64,000 bases of DNA from Promethearchaeota archaeon (GTDB taxonomy: Archaea > Asgardarchaeota > Lokiarchaeia > Sigynarchaeales > SOKP01). The first letter of the stretch is position 1; each line of letters begins with the position of its first letter. A model generated the notes under the pieces. The model saw only the letters and a list, made by a program, of their open reading frames with translations, was not told the origin of the DNA and did not search any database. Position numbers and translations under genes: made by a program. The stretch spans positions 124,001 to 188,000 of the forward strand of contig JABXKC010000001.1 of assembly GCA_013375495.1 (NCBI GenBank). Reading direction: 5' to 3'. This document shows, piece after piece, positions 47,730 through 56,432 of the stretch.

Positions 47730-48233
47730 TTGAATAATTCTAATGGATTAATTAAAACATCTTATGAGAAAAGGCTAAACATTACAGCTACAGTTGTATT
47801 ATTAATATGGATAATACTCATTATTTTTGGAATTTTCTCCTTAATAAACGCAGGTCTACACTTTAATATTGTACCCTTTATTTTGTCTTTATCAAATGAT
47901 AATCCTTTTCTTTATACTGTAAGTATTATTTTTGTATATATTATTGTGTTTTTTGCAAGTAGGAGCGTTTCTATTTCATTAATAAATCTATTTAAGAATA
48001 AACGATGGATAAAACCCTCAAAATTTATAAAGAGCATATTAATACAATTAGTAGCTGCATCTATAGCATCAATTTTAACTATTATCTTCTACAAAGCTAT
48101 TAACTTCACAGAATTCTTTTTATTATTTAATTCATTTACGTTTCTTTTTTCTATCGCTTTTCTCGGATTTTGCTTATATTACTATCGTTACGATCTTCCC
48201 AAGGATCAAAATTTCAGAAATCCAAATTTATAA
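47730..48233 (+). CDS. Small membrane protein ending in its own duplicated copy
   Basis: 167 residues from a TTG start. Four likely membrane segments (about 15-40, 55-75, 98-122 and 130-150). No family recognised. The stop codon lies at the beginning of an out-of-frame second copy of codons 98-109 (KFIKSILIQLVA; copy reads KFIRSILIQFVA), so the present C-terminus may not be the original one. Confidence 0.5.
   Translation: MNNSNGLIKTSYEKRLNITATVVLLIWIILIIFGIFSLINAGLHFNIVPFILSLSNDNPFLYTVSIIFVYIIVFFASRSVSISLINLFKNKRWIKPSKFIKSILIQLVAASIASILTIIFYKAINFTEFFLLFNSFTFLFSIAFLGFCLYYYRYDLPKDQNFRNPNL
48021..48080 (+). repeat. Diverged direct repeat, copy 1
   Basis: Codons 98-117 of the membrane-protein gene. 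It pairs with 48224-48283, sharing about three quarters of positions by eye and 10 of 12 residues at its start. Confidence 0.65.
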
Positions 48234-48283
48234 GGAGTATATTAATACAGTTTGTGGCGCATATATAACGCCAATTCTGAAAA
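48224..48283 (+). repeat. Diverged direct repeat, copy 2
   Basis: Out-of-frame copy of 48021-48080, located 203 bases downstream at the 3' end of the same gene. It contains a stop codon in the repeated frame. Confidence 0.65.
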
Positions 48284-48291
48284 ATTAAGAG

Positions 48292-48323
48292 GGTTTCTAA
48301 GATTGTACTATGGGTGAATGCCC
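48292..48323 (+). repeat. 32-base direct repeat, copy 2
   Basis: Copy of 47610-47641 with one mismatch (A for C at 48300), positioned across the start of the beta-helix pseudogene. It appears to be a duplication junction. Confidence 0.85.
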
Positions 48324-49018
48324 ATATTTTCTTGTTCATTCAAAGATACTGGGGTGAGTTTTGTGGTAGATGGTTTATTAGATGGAGCATTGAGATTCAA
48401 AAGGAACAAACTTAATAATGTCTATACAGGTATTATGTTTGTTGATAACTTTGGCTCAATTTTAGAATGTTCTTTTAATGATATTTATTCAAGCACTGAT
48501 GGAATTTTGATCATCCATGGAGATGTTCCCGTTAATGACATAGACCCTGACTACCTTTATCAATATCGAGCTTTATATCGAATTAAGCACAATAGTATTC
48601 AAATAACTTTCGCTGGTATTGAATTGATGGATTTGGTCTCTTTAATCCGAGCCTAGATTCTACAATTAAAGCAGAAATTTATTGCAACACATTAATCCAG
48701 GAAGAAGAAAGTTTTGCAGGGATATATGGATTTTGGGTCCATAATACTAAAGTCATATTTAATAAATTTATCGGAGCAGGAGAAGCAGGAATCTGTATTG
48801 GAATCGATGATTGGCCCAGTTTTTGAGTTCCTTGTACTAATTGGTTTATGCTAGGAAACGATATGCGTAATTATCAAGCCTATACGACACCTATCTGGCT
48901 TGGACCGGGAACTAGTAATTGCTTTGTTATTGGAAGAAATACAGCAGAAACTGTAGTAGATGAAGGTACTGACAACATCATAATCAATTTACCTTTGCAT
49001 CCATGGTTAGATCACTAA
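48318..49018 (+). pseudogene. Right-handed beta-helix repeat protein, frameshifted and interrupted
   Basis: The first frame runs to 48656 with beta-helix-like repeats (NKLNNVYTGIMFVDNFGS, HNSIQITFAGIE). The coherent protein then continues in another frame (SLDSTIKAEIYCNTL, VIFNKFIGAGEAGICIG) from about 48640, is cut by an in-frame TGA after DDWPSF (about 48823), and goes on to HPWLDH and a stop at 49018. One frameshift and one nonsense codon show it is inactive. The 5' end is missing; intact relatives are probably exported carbohydrate-binding or -cleaving proteins. Confidence 0.75.
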
Positions 49019-49238
49019 ATTTAAAACTAATTAAAAATATAGAAAAAGAGAGGAACTTGTTTAGATAAATGGCTTCTCGAATAACCACACCTAAACCAAT
49101 ATTCCTCTATTCTATATTACTTTTTTTTATTTATTAAATTGCTGAAATTATTATATATTTTAGGATTGTAGAATTAATAATTAAAAACTAAACTAAAAAA
49201 AAGAAAAAATAAATTTGTAAATATATTAAGCTTTTAGG

Positions 49239-49269
49239 AAATCGCTTTAAATTAAATTGATAGCGATTT
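49239..49269 (-). terminator. Hairpin overlapping the histone stop codon
   Basis: AAATCGCT (49239-49246) and AGCGATTT (49262-49269) pair perfectly around a 15-base loop that contains the histone stop codon. It may define the 3' end of the histone mRNA. Confidence 0.35.
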
Positions 49270-49453
49270 TCATATCTGCTTGAGTTACTTTCTTACGACC
49301 AGAGTGTTTAGCGATATCTAAAGCACAGCCAGTTAAATTTTTGGCGTATTCTTCTAAATAGTCCATTAATTTATCTACTGCGGCTCTACTAACGATTTCT
49401 GCTCCAGCCTTTTTCATTAAAGCCCGTAAAGGACTCCATGCAAATGCAGCCAT
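49247..49453 (-). CDS. Archaeal histone
   Basis: 68 residues, one histone fold without tails: helix-1 region SPLRALMKKAGAEIVS, long central helix AAVDKLMDYLEEYAKNL, and the C-terminal GRKKVTQADMKIAINLI. It should dimerise and wrap DNA. A strong ribosome-binding site (GGAGG, about 49462-49468) precedes the ATG, as expected for an abundant protein. Confidence 0.95.
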   Translation of the reverse strand: MAAFAWSPLRALMKKAGAEIVSRAAVDKLMDYLEEYAKNLTGCALDIAKHSGRKKVTQADMKIAINLI

Positions 49454-50028
49454 TTTTTTATTCCTCCACTAATTTTTAAATTTTTTAAGATTTGTTTTAA
49501 ATTATTCGATGTTAATTATATTTAAATTGGAATTTCTTATATTTAAATGTGTTGGTTGGTTATTGATTATCCGATTAATTTTATCATCCACTTTTGGTCG
49601 ACAAAAAAAAATCTTGTTGATAAAAAATATTCTTTTTACTAGCAATATCAGATCACTAGATCTGATCAAAAATTGAGTTCGAATGATGAGGTTGATCAGT
49701 AATTCAATATTAATATAAGACTATTTGGTAATGACCGTTGATATTTACTAGTATAATCTATGTAAAAATAAGATTTTGATATATCGAAATTTCTGATATT
49801 TAATTTTTCCTTCTTTAACAAAGAGTTCTCTAATTTATCCAAGGAATTAATGAATTTCAGAATGGCATATTCTAAATTCAAGCAAATAATCCTTTTTTGA
49901 TGTTTATTTTAATTATACTTGCATATATAAAAATTCTCAAATTTATTCAAATAAAATCAGAGAATGTTTTTATAGAAGTAAAGCCCATTTAATGAATAAT
50001 CTAAAAAAATATAAAAAGGAAGATAATA
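49454..50028. other. Intergenic region between histone and membrane protein
   Basis: About 575 AT-rich bases. It holds the histone ribosome-binding site and TATA-like TTTAAATATA elements (49510-49550), a short inverted repeat ATCAGATC-ACTA-GATCTGAT at 49647-49666, and a 61-codon minus-strand frame (49696-49881, TTG start) that has no recognisable family and was not called. Confidence 0.45.
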
Positions 50029-50538
50029 TTGAGTTTACTGAAAGCGTTTTTGTTTAGTTTACTAGCTCTAATAGTTTCTAATATATTATTAGTAATCATC
50101 CTTTATGCTAGTTTTGGTAGATTTGATGATATAGTCATTATGTTCACGGTAGGGGCTTCAACTACTCTTATGTTACATCTCTTCTGTTCGATGGGACATG
50201 CGATTTGGATATCTATAGACAGAATAGCATACCACATTGTTAATGATATGCTTTTTTTTATTTTCTTAGATCTAATAGTAGTTGTTGCTCCTTTGATTGC
50301 AGCGATTGTTGCGGGAAGAGTTGGAGAGAAGAGAATACATTCGTTTTTAGGAGTATTTTTGACATCTATCGTCAGTATGATTGTTTCAATGATCATTATG
50401 TTTGACAATGTTCCATTACAATTAGGGATCACAAGCGAGTTCCTTGGTAGTGGTGCTTTATTTATTTTAGTTCCGGGAAGTCTCCTTAACGGGTTAATTT
50501 TTGGACTCTTAGCTTTCTTTACAACAAAAAGAAAATAA
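50029..50538 (+). CDS. Hypothetical membrane protein
   Basis: 169 residues from a TTG preceded by AAGGAAGAT. Five likely membrane segments with Gly/Ser-rich turns and a small charged loop (GRVGEKRIH). No family recognised. It is a stand-alone gene. Confidence 0.6.
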   Translation: MSLLKAFLFSLLALIVSNILLVIILYASFGRFDDIVIMFTVGASTTLMLHLFCSMGHAIWISIDRIAYHIVNDMLFFIFLDLIVVVAPLIAAIVAGRVGEKRIHSFLGVFLTSIVSMIVSMIIMFDNVPLQLGITSEFLGSGALFILVPGSLLNGLIFGLLAFFTTKRK

Positions 50539-50662
50539 ATTATATAACTTTTTTTTATTATTAAAGAATTCATCAAATCCAAATGTACTCTATATTATCA
50601 AGAGAACTAATTATCCATATATCCAATGAAATGTAGATATAAACTTATTCATTTGGGTTGAT

Positions 50663-51559
50663 CTATTTACTAATCTTCTCAAACTCGGCTTGTTTTTTCG
50701 CAAGTAAAAAGGTGCTAGTTATTACTAATGTGAATCCTATTATGACGAATATTATCGATAAAAAGTTTGGTGGTATCGATAAGAAAACAATGAAAAAAGC
50801 TATTAATGGTATAATTTGAATTGGGACATTTGTTAGAGGGACTAACACATTTGCTTGACCATACTTAAGTGAAATTTGTCCGATAGTAATTCCAATAGCA
50901 CCAAACAGGATAATGATTATCGCAATAATAATTCCAAAAATAATTTCTTCCTCTATCATAATACCATCGACTATATGAGTTACAACTGATGTTCCAGGGC
51001 TTGCCCAAACGGTATTAAGAGAAAGAATTAAGCCAGCCTCGATAGCCTTGATAAAACCTTTATTTTGGGTGTATTTTCTACTAAAAATCTCAAATCCAAT
51101 TGCTAAGGAAAGAATTACTATTGAAAAGACAATTATTCTAAGTATAAAACCAGAATTTAAAATATTAAAAGAAAAAACATCAATCGATAGCTCACTTAAA
51201 CCAAGTAAAGTTATACCAGCTATCATCAGAAAAATTCCAATAATTTCTTCCTTTCCGAATCTTTCATTCAAAATTTTAATGGAGCCTATCGCTAGTATTA
51301 TTAAACCCACGGACATAAGCCCGGGAACGAGGGTAGGACCTATAAAGACGATTGCCATAAAGTAGAAAACAAGTCCTCCGATTATAATTTGTAATAGAAT
51401 CCCTATAATCCATATTGGACTTTTAACAAGACTTAGCATAAATTTGGGATCATCGGAATGCTTGTTAATAACATTTTTTTGAATTAGGACTCCGATTTGC
51501 ACTACAATCCCTGCTAAGAGTGCGAAAATAATTCCTATAAAATAGGTCGTATCAGACAT
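50663..51559 (-). CDS. DMT-superfamily / NIPA-like membrane transporter
   Basis: 298 residues with about nine membrane segments. The start IGIIFALLAGIVVQIGVLIQ and the repeat LNERFGKEEIIGIFLMIAGI resemble NIPA-like and EamA-like transporters of the drug/metabolite superfamily. The substrate (Mg2+ in some NIPA proteins) cannot be assigned. Confidence 0.7.
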   Translation of the reverse strand: MSDTTYFIGIIFALLAGIVVQIGVLIQKNVINKHSDDPKFMLSLVKSPIWIIGILLQIIIGGLVFYFMAIVFIGPTLVPGLMSVGLIILAIGSIKILNERFGKEEIIGIFLMIAGITLLGLSELSIDVFSFNILNSGFILRIIVFSIVILSLAIGFEIFSRKYTQNKGFIKAIEAGLILSLNTVWASPGTSVVTHIVDGIMIEEEIIFGIIIAIIIILFGAIGITIGQISLKYGQANVLVPLTNVPIQIIPLIAFFIVFLSIPPNFLSIIFVIIGFTLVITSTFLLAKKQAEFEKISK

Positions 51560-51657
51560 ATTTCATTTTCACTTTATTGGATTAGGTAATTAAAATATTT
51601 TATTTTCTATTCTTAATTATTTTTTCTATATTTTTCTAAAAAAATAGTTTTATAAAT

Positions 51658-53634
51658 ATGACTTTTACCACAGTTAAACGCCTGTTCAACAAGCTCAAAC
51701 CAATTTCATTTGAAAAGATCCATATAAACGATAATTTTTGGTTAAAAAGACAACAGATCAATCGAGACATATCAATTCACCATCAATACGAAAAATTGGA
51801 GCAAGATTTTCACATAGAAAATTTTAGAGTTGCTTCAGGAATTAAAAAGGGAGTTCAGATCGGCGAGTTTTATTTCGATTCTGATTTATATAAATGGCTC
51901 GAAGCAGCAAGCAATATCTTGTACACACACAAAGACGCTGATTTAGAAAAAAACGTTAGTGAGATCGTTAATTTAATTAAGAATTCTCAAACCCAAGATG
52001 GATACATTAATACTTTCTACTCAATAAGGTTTCTCCATAAAAGATTTACGAACATTAATACTATGCATGAATTATATTGCGCAGGTCATCTCATCCAGGC
52101 TGCTATTGCTCATAAAAAAGCAACTGGAAGTATTGAATTATTAGAGGTAGCCATTAAATTTGCTGATTTGCTTGTGAACCTATTTCTCGATGGAAAAAGA
52201 AAATGTGTTCCGGGTCATGAAGAAATCGAAATGGCATTAATCGAGCTATACAGAATTACAGAAAATTCAAAATACTTAAGGTTAGCTGAAGAATTTATTA
52301 ATCGTAGGGGAAATTTTCCTAACTTCAAAACTTATGCTATAAACCAATATTTAGGCATGATTTCTACACTTAATTTAGCAGAGAAAAAAAATAAAGAATA
52401 CCAGAAAGCAGCTGAATTACCACTCGATATTACTTCGAAAAAACCCGAGGTCAATGAATGGGTTTCGAAGCTCACTCTAAAAGATCAATTAATACTTCTA
52501 AAAGAGTATTTAAACGGGAATTTCAATCAATCCAACGCACCAGTTAGACAAATTATCGAACCAGTTGGTCACGCAGTTAGAGCAATGTATTTATATTGTG
52601 GAATGGCAGATCTTTTTTCTGAAACAGGGGATAAAAATCTACTACACGCACTTAAAAGAGTGTGGATAAAGATGGTTAAGGCCAGAATGTATATCACTGG
52701 CGGAATTGGGTCTGAAAGGAGTGCTGAGGGCTTTAAAAAGGATTTTGCTTTAAAGAACGAAGATTCTTATTCTGAAACTTGTGCTGCAATCGGGAATATG
52801 ATGTGGAATTTGCGAATGCTCCAAATAACAGGCAATTGTAAGTATGCTGATTTAATAGAACTATTAATGTATAACGCAATGCTGGTCGGACAATCTATTG
52901 ATGGGATAGGATACACATACGACAATCCTTTAGTTTCACACGGTAAAGATAAAAGATTTGAATGGTTTCGTTGTGCTTGCTGTCCGCCTAATATCGCACG
53001 AACTATCAGTTCTCTAGGAAACTATATTTATAGCACATCAGAGAAGGGTCTTTGGATTCACCAATTTATTGGGAATGATGTTAATATTGAGTTAGGCTCA
53101 AATACGATTGAAGTTAGTCAAAAAACGGGATTTCCATGGAAGGGAGATGTCAACATAAAACTGAATTTAGCTAAAAGTCAAAAATTCTCGATATTCCTTA
53201 GAATTCCGAGGTGGAGCATCGAAACCGAGCTAAAAATTAATGCTGAACAATATTTTGATGGTCTTTCTAGCGGGAAATATGTTGAAATTATACGAAACTG
53301 GTTAGATAAAGATAGATTGGATATATCTTTCAAAATGAATGCAAAATTTGTCGAAAGCGACCAAAGAATCAAGAACAATAGGGGTAGAGTAGCAATATCT
53401 TATGGCCCCTTAATTTATTGCTTAGAGCAAAAAGACAATAAAGATTTCGATATATTTACAGCAACTCTTAAAAAGGATCAAGAGTTAAATGTCAAATATC
53501 GACCAGAAATGTTAGGAGGCGTTAATACTATTCTCGGAAAAGATACAAGCGGCAAAAACTTTTCAGCAATACCGTATTATGCTTGGAACAATAGAGGTTT
53601 AGATAAAATGCAAATTTGGCACTTAGCAGAGTAA
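51658..53634 (+). CDS. Glycoside hydrolase family 127 (beta-L-arabinofuranosidase-like)
   Basis: 658 residues. Cuts beta-L-arabinofuranosides by a Cys-nucleophile, zinc-dependent mechanism in characterised relatives. An alpha/alpha barrel is followed by beta domains. The site is visible: YSETCAAIGNMMWN, and the CACCPPN motif with C439, C441 and C442. There is no signal peptide, so it acts in the cytoplasm on imported sugars. A sugar/cation symporter gene lies 7.4 kb away. Confidence 0.9.
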   Translation: MTFTTVKRLFNKLKPISFEKIHINDNFWLKRQQINRDISIHHQYEKLEQDFHIENFRVASGIKKGVQIGEFYFDSDLYKWLEAASNILYTHKDADLEKNVSEIVNLIKNSQTQDGYINTFYSIRFLHKRFTNINTMHELYCAGHLIQAAIAHKKATGSIELLEVAIKFADLLVNLFLDGKRKCVPGHEEIEMALIELYRITENSKYLRLAEEFINRRGNFPNFKTYAINQYLGMISTLNLAEKKNKEYQKAAELPLDITSKKPEVNEWVSKLTLKDQLILLKEYLNGNFNQSNAPVRQIIEPVGHAVRAMYLYCGMADLFSETGDKNLLHALKRVWIKMVKARMYITGGIGSERSAEGFKKDFALKNEDSYSETCAAIGNMMWNLRMLQITGNCKYADLIELLMYNAMLVGQSIDGIGYTYDNPLVSHGKDKRFEWFRCACCPPNIARTISSLGNYIYSTSEKGLWIHQFIGNDVNIELGSNTIEVSQKTGFPWKGDVNIKLNLAKSQKFSIFLRIPRWSIETELKINAEQYFDGLSSGKYVEIIRNWLDKDRLDISFKMNAKFVESDQRIKNNRGRVAISYGPLIYCLEQKDNKDFDIFTATLKKDQELNVKYRPEMLGGVNTILGKDTSGKNFSAIPYYAWNNRGLDKMQIWHLAE

Positions 53635-53697
53635 ATTTGATCAAGTTTAAATTTTTAGAAGGAATTTCTAATTTCTCTTCAATGGGAAGAATATTAT

Positions 53698-54231
53698 TTA
53701 TTTACTTTCAGGTTTATATCTTTCAAAAAGAATTTCAGTAATTACATCAAACGCTTTCTCAACATTTTGACCCGTTTTAGAGGATAATTCTATAAAAGAA
53801 GAAAGATTATACTTTTTAGCAGCTAAAATCCCTTCGTCTCTCGAGACAGCTCTAAACTCTTTTAAATCTACTTTTGACCCAATTAGCATAATGGGAATAT
53901 CTCCTGCATGTTCTCTGATAATCTGAGTCCAATCTGGTAAGTGGTCTAATGATAGACGATTAGTTATATCGTACAGAAAGAACGCAGCATTTGCACCTTT
54001 ACAATATTGGTGTAGTAGGAACCTAAAGCGTTCTTCTCCTCCAAAATCCCATATTTGTAATTTTACTTTTTTTTCATTGAAATTTGTGGTCTTAGAATAA
54101 AAATCTACCCCAATCGTAAGTTTCAAGTCGTCCAGAAAGAATCCAGAAATGTATCTAATAGTAAGAGATGTTTTACCAACTGCGGCATCACCTAACATCA
54201 TGATTTTCCAAGTAAAATCGTAGCTCGCCAA
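53698..54231 (-). CDS. Rab-like small GTPase with unusual switch II and G4
   Basis: 177 residues. G1 is GDAAVGKT (14-21) and switch I LTIGVDFY. Switch II reads WDFGGEERF, so E66 replaces the catalytic Gln, and G4 is GSKVDL with Ser instead of Asn or Thr. G5 SSK follows. No prenylation Cys. Slow hydrolysis or altered nucleotide specificity is inferred. It is convergent with the GH127 gene. Confidence 0.85.
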   Translation of the reverse strand: MASYDFTWKIMMLGDAAVGKTSLTIRYISGFFLDDLKLTIGVDFYSKTTNFNEKKVKLQIWDFGGEERFRFLLHQYCKGANAAFFLYDITNRLSLDHLPDWTQIIREHAGDIPIMLIGSKVDLKEFRAVSRDEGILAAKKYNLSSFIELSSKTGQNVEKAFDVITEILFERYKPESK

Positions 54232-54399
54232 AATACTTAACCCATATTAATTAATGGTTATTTTTTTAAATATTTAATCAGATAATTTATATTGATAGGT
54301 TTAACTTAATTATATTTATCTTTATAAGATTTATTAAATATATGTTTTTATTTATCTTTCAATACATTTAAACCTTATATCGTAATAAACCTCTAAAAC

Positions 54400-55053
54400 T
54401 CAAAATAACAGAATAAGTATATTCAATGTGAAATGAGCGATAGAACTTGGAAGAAGAGAATTCTTAAAAAGGACGAAAGTTAAAGATAAAAAGATTCCAA
54501 AGGAGAAGTAATATCCGAAAAAAGTAACTATCGTTGATAAAGGGACGAAGAAAGGAGGAACATGATAAAGAGAAAAGATAAATGAAGAAAAAATGATAGA
54601 ATAAAGAAGTTTCATTTTGTTATGGCTTTTTCCAATAAGAAATCCTCGAAAAAACCCTTCTTCACATGGAGCAATAATTATTACTTGAATTACCATAAGA
54701 ATTATTAACTGTATTATTGTAGGATTAATAGGAGTAGTGGAAATGGCATTGTTAATACCCTCCGTTACAAATTGCGCTCCAAACAATATTTGGACTATAA
54801 AATTCACAAAAAAAGAGATTATATAACCGCTGACGAAAAAGAAAATGGTTCCAATTAATAGTCCAAAGATCACTTTTAGGAGCATTTTTCTTAAGGTGGT
54901 TGGTTTTCTTTGAAAACCCATTTCTTTTAACTCATCTAGAAGCGATTTTTTTTCTACTTTTGAAGCAATTAACGCGGGAAGAAGAACTAACAAGATCTCG
55001 AGTAATGAAAGACTTATCAATAGTGTTGGATCTTTTCCTAAATTAATCGCCAT
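54400..55053 (-). CDS. CPBP-family intramembrane metalloprotease
   Basis: 217 residues with about six membrane segments. The three active-site motifs of CAAX/CPBP proteases are visible: EEGFFRG (EExxxR), FSLYH (FxxxH) and HFTLN (HxxxN). The target is unknown; it could process prenylated proteins as in eukaryotes, although no GTPase here carries a CAAX box. Confidence 0.87.
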   Translation of the reverse strand: MAINLGKDPTLLISLSLLEILLVLLPALIASKVEKKSLLDELKEMGFQRKPTTLRKMLLKVIFGLLIGTIFFFVSGYIISFFVNFIVQILFGAQFVTEGINNAISTTPINPTIIQLIILMVIQVIIIAPCEEGFFRGFLIGKSHNKMKLLYSIIFSSFIFSLYHVPPFFVPLSTIVTFFGYYFSFGIFLSLTFVLFKNSLLPSSIAHFTLNILILLF

Positions 55054-55149
55054 TTTTATTAAGATATTCTAATTATTCGAAATGAAAAAATTATAAAATC
55101 AAAAATCTCTCATCGTTATTATAATTAACTCTCATTATTTTAAATCTTA

Positions 55150-56430
55150 ATGACAATTAGAAATAATCCTTTAAATTACAACAATACAAATTCTCAACTA
55201 CCAATCAATAATTCTTTGGGTTCTATTGTTTCAGGGTTTACGAAGGAGCAACTATTATTAATAAATTTAAAAGATTTAGCACAGGAATATTTAGAAATTG
55301 AGCAATTAAAACAAAAATTTACCAAATGTGTGATTGAAAATTTAAATTCTTTAGATGTTGAAGAATTTCTGAAGTATCCAAATTACGACATAAAAGAAAA
55401 GCTCTTAAAAAAGAATGTTACAGAAGCTAATATAAGGGGCTTAAATGTAGTAAGTGTAGATGGAAGTTCTGTTGTAAAGAAGTTCATGAATGTTGATTTT
55501 TCTTTTTTGAAAGCAATTGCGGTAAAATATTATTTCTACGAGAATCAATCCTCTAAAATAGATTATTTTCCTGACATATCGGGATTTAACAATTATAATG
55601 TACAAGGCACTTACTTAAATCGTGAGGAAAATGCGGTAGACGCTAAAATTTCGATGGATATGACATTTATGGAAATCAACCTCTTAAATAAATTAATCGA
55701 AAAGAAAAGCGACATAGATTTAATAATTATCGATGGTTCCGTTGTAATCATGCCAATTAATTTAATCTTTGCTAAAGACTCTGAAATTTCTAAGAAGTAC
55801 GACAAATTATTAAAAGAGTATCAAAAACTGTATTCCAATTGTAATGAAAGGGGAATAGTTTTAATCGGCTCAATAAAGGATACGAGAACTTCAGCATTAA
55901 CTAATTTAATAAGAGGCTCCATTCAAATGTTAAAACCAAATACAACTAGATTAACCGATTTTATAAAAATAAATTATCGACAGATTATGGACTATTTTTC
56001 TGATTTAGATTTATTCAATAGAATTTTAAAAAAATCTGAAAGAAGTTGTATTTTTAACTGTAAAAAGGACCTTGAAAAAATTAGAGATACTGGGATAAAA
56101 AAAGAAATCCCTTATTACTTCCCTCAAAGTTTTTATGCGTTCTATCTAAAAACTGCGATCCACGACACTCCATGTAGGATTGAATTTTTTATGAACGAGA
56201 AACACACTTTAAAGGAGGCGTCAGAAAAAGCTGATCTAATATCGTCAATCCTATTACCAATTTCCAGTTTAAACGAATTCTACGGATTGCCTATTCCTCA
56301 AATAGAAGCTCATAGAAGAGCTGTTTTCAAACCTCAAGAGATTAATTTATTATTTAATAATTTGTCACGGACTTTGAGTAGTTATGGAGTATCCTTGTTA
56401 GAAAAACGTAGAACACGAAGACCGTTTTAG
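55150..56430 (+). CDS. NurA-like nuclease-domain protein
   Basis: 426 residues. The NurA pattern is visible: an early metal site VVSVDGSSVV (about 99-108), the central LIIIDGSVVIMP, and the C-terminal GLPIPQIEAHRRAVF. NurA with HerA resects DNA ends in archaea, but neither herA nor mre11/rad50 is in the window. The gene is convergent with the methyltransferase gene, ending 2 bases away. Confidence 0.7.
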   Translation: MTIRNNPLNYNNTNSQLPINNSLGSIVSGFTKEQLLLINLKDLAQEYLEIEQLKQKFTKCVIENLNSLDVEEFLKYPNYDIKEKLLKKNVTEANIRGLNVVSVDGSSVVKKFMNVDFSFLKAIAVKYYFYENQSSKIDYFPDISGFNNYNVQGTYLNREENAVDAKISMDMTFMEINLLNKLIEKKSDIDLIIIDGSVVIMPINLIFAKDSEISKKYDKLLKEYQKLYSNCNERGIVLIGSIKDTRTSALTNLIRGSIQMLKPNTTRLTDFIKINYRQIMDYFSDLDLFNRILKKSERSCIFNCKKDLEKIRDTGIKKEIPYYFPQSFYAFYLKTAIHDTPCRIEFFMNEKHTLKEASEKADLISSILLPISSLNEFYGLPIPQIEAHRRAVFKPQEINLLFNNLSRTLSSYGVSLLEKRRTRRPF

Positions 56431-56432
56431 GA

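Noticed and set aside
48821..48826. In-frame TGA in the beta-helix gene read as selenocysteine
   Set aside because: The gene is also frameshifted and 5'-truncated, so a nonsense mutation is simpler.
49647..49666. 8-base inverted repeat as a terminator
   Set aside because: Short arms, no gene ends next to it, and no T-run on the relevant strand.
49696..49881. 61-codon minus-strand reading frame
   Set aside because: TTG start, AT-driven composition and no recognisable family; not enough to call.
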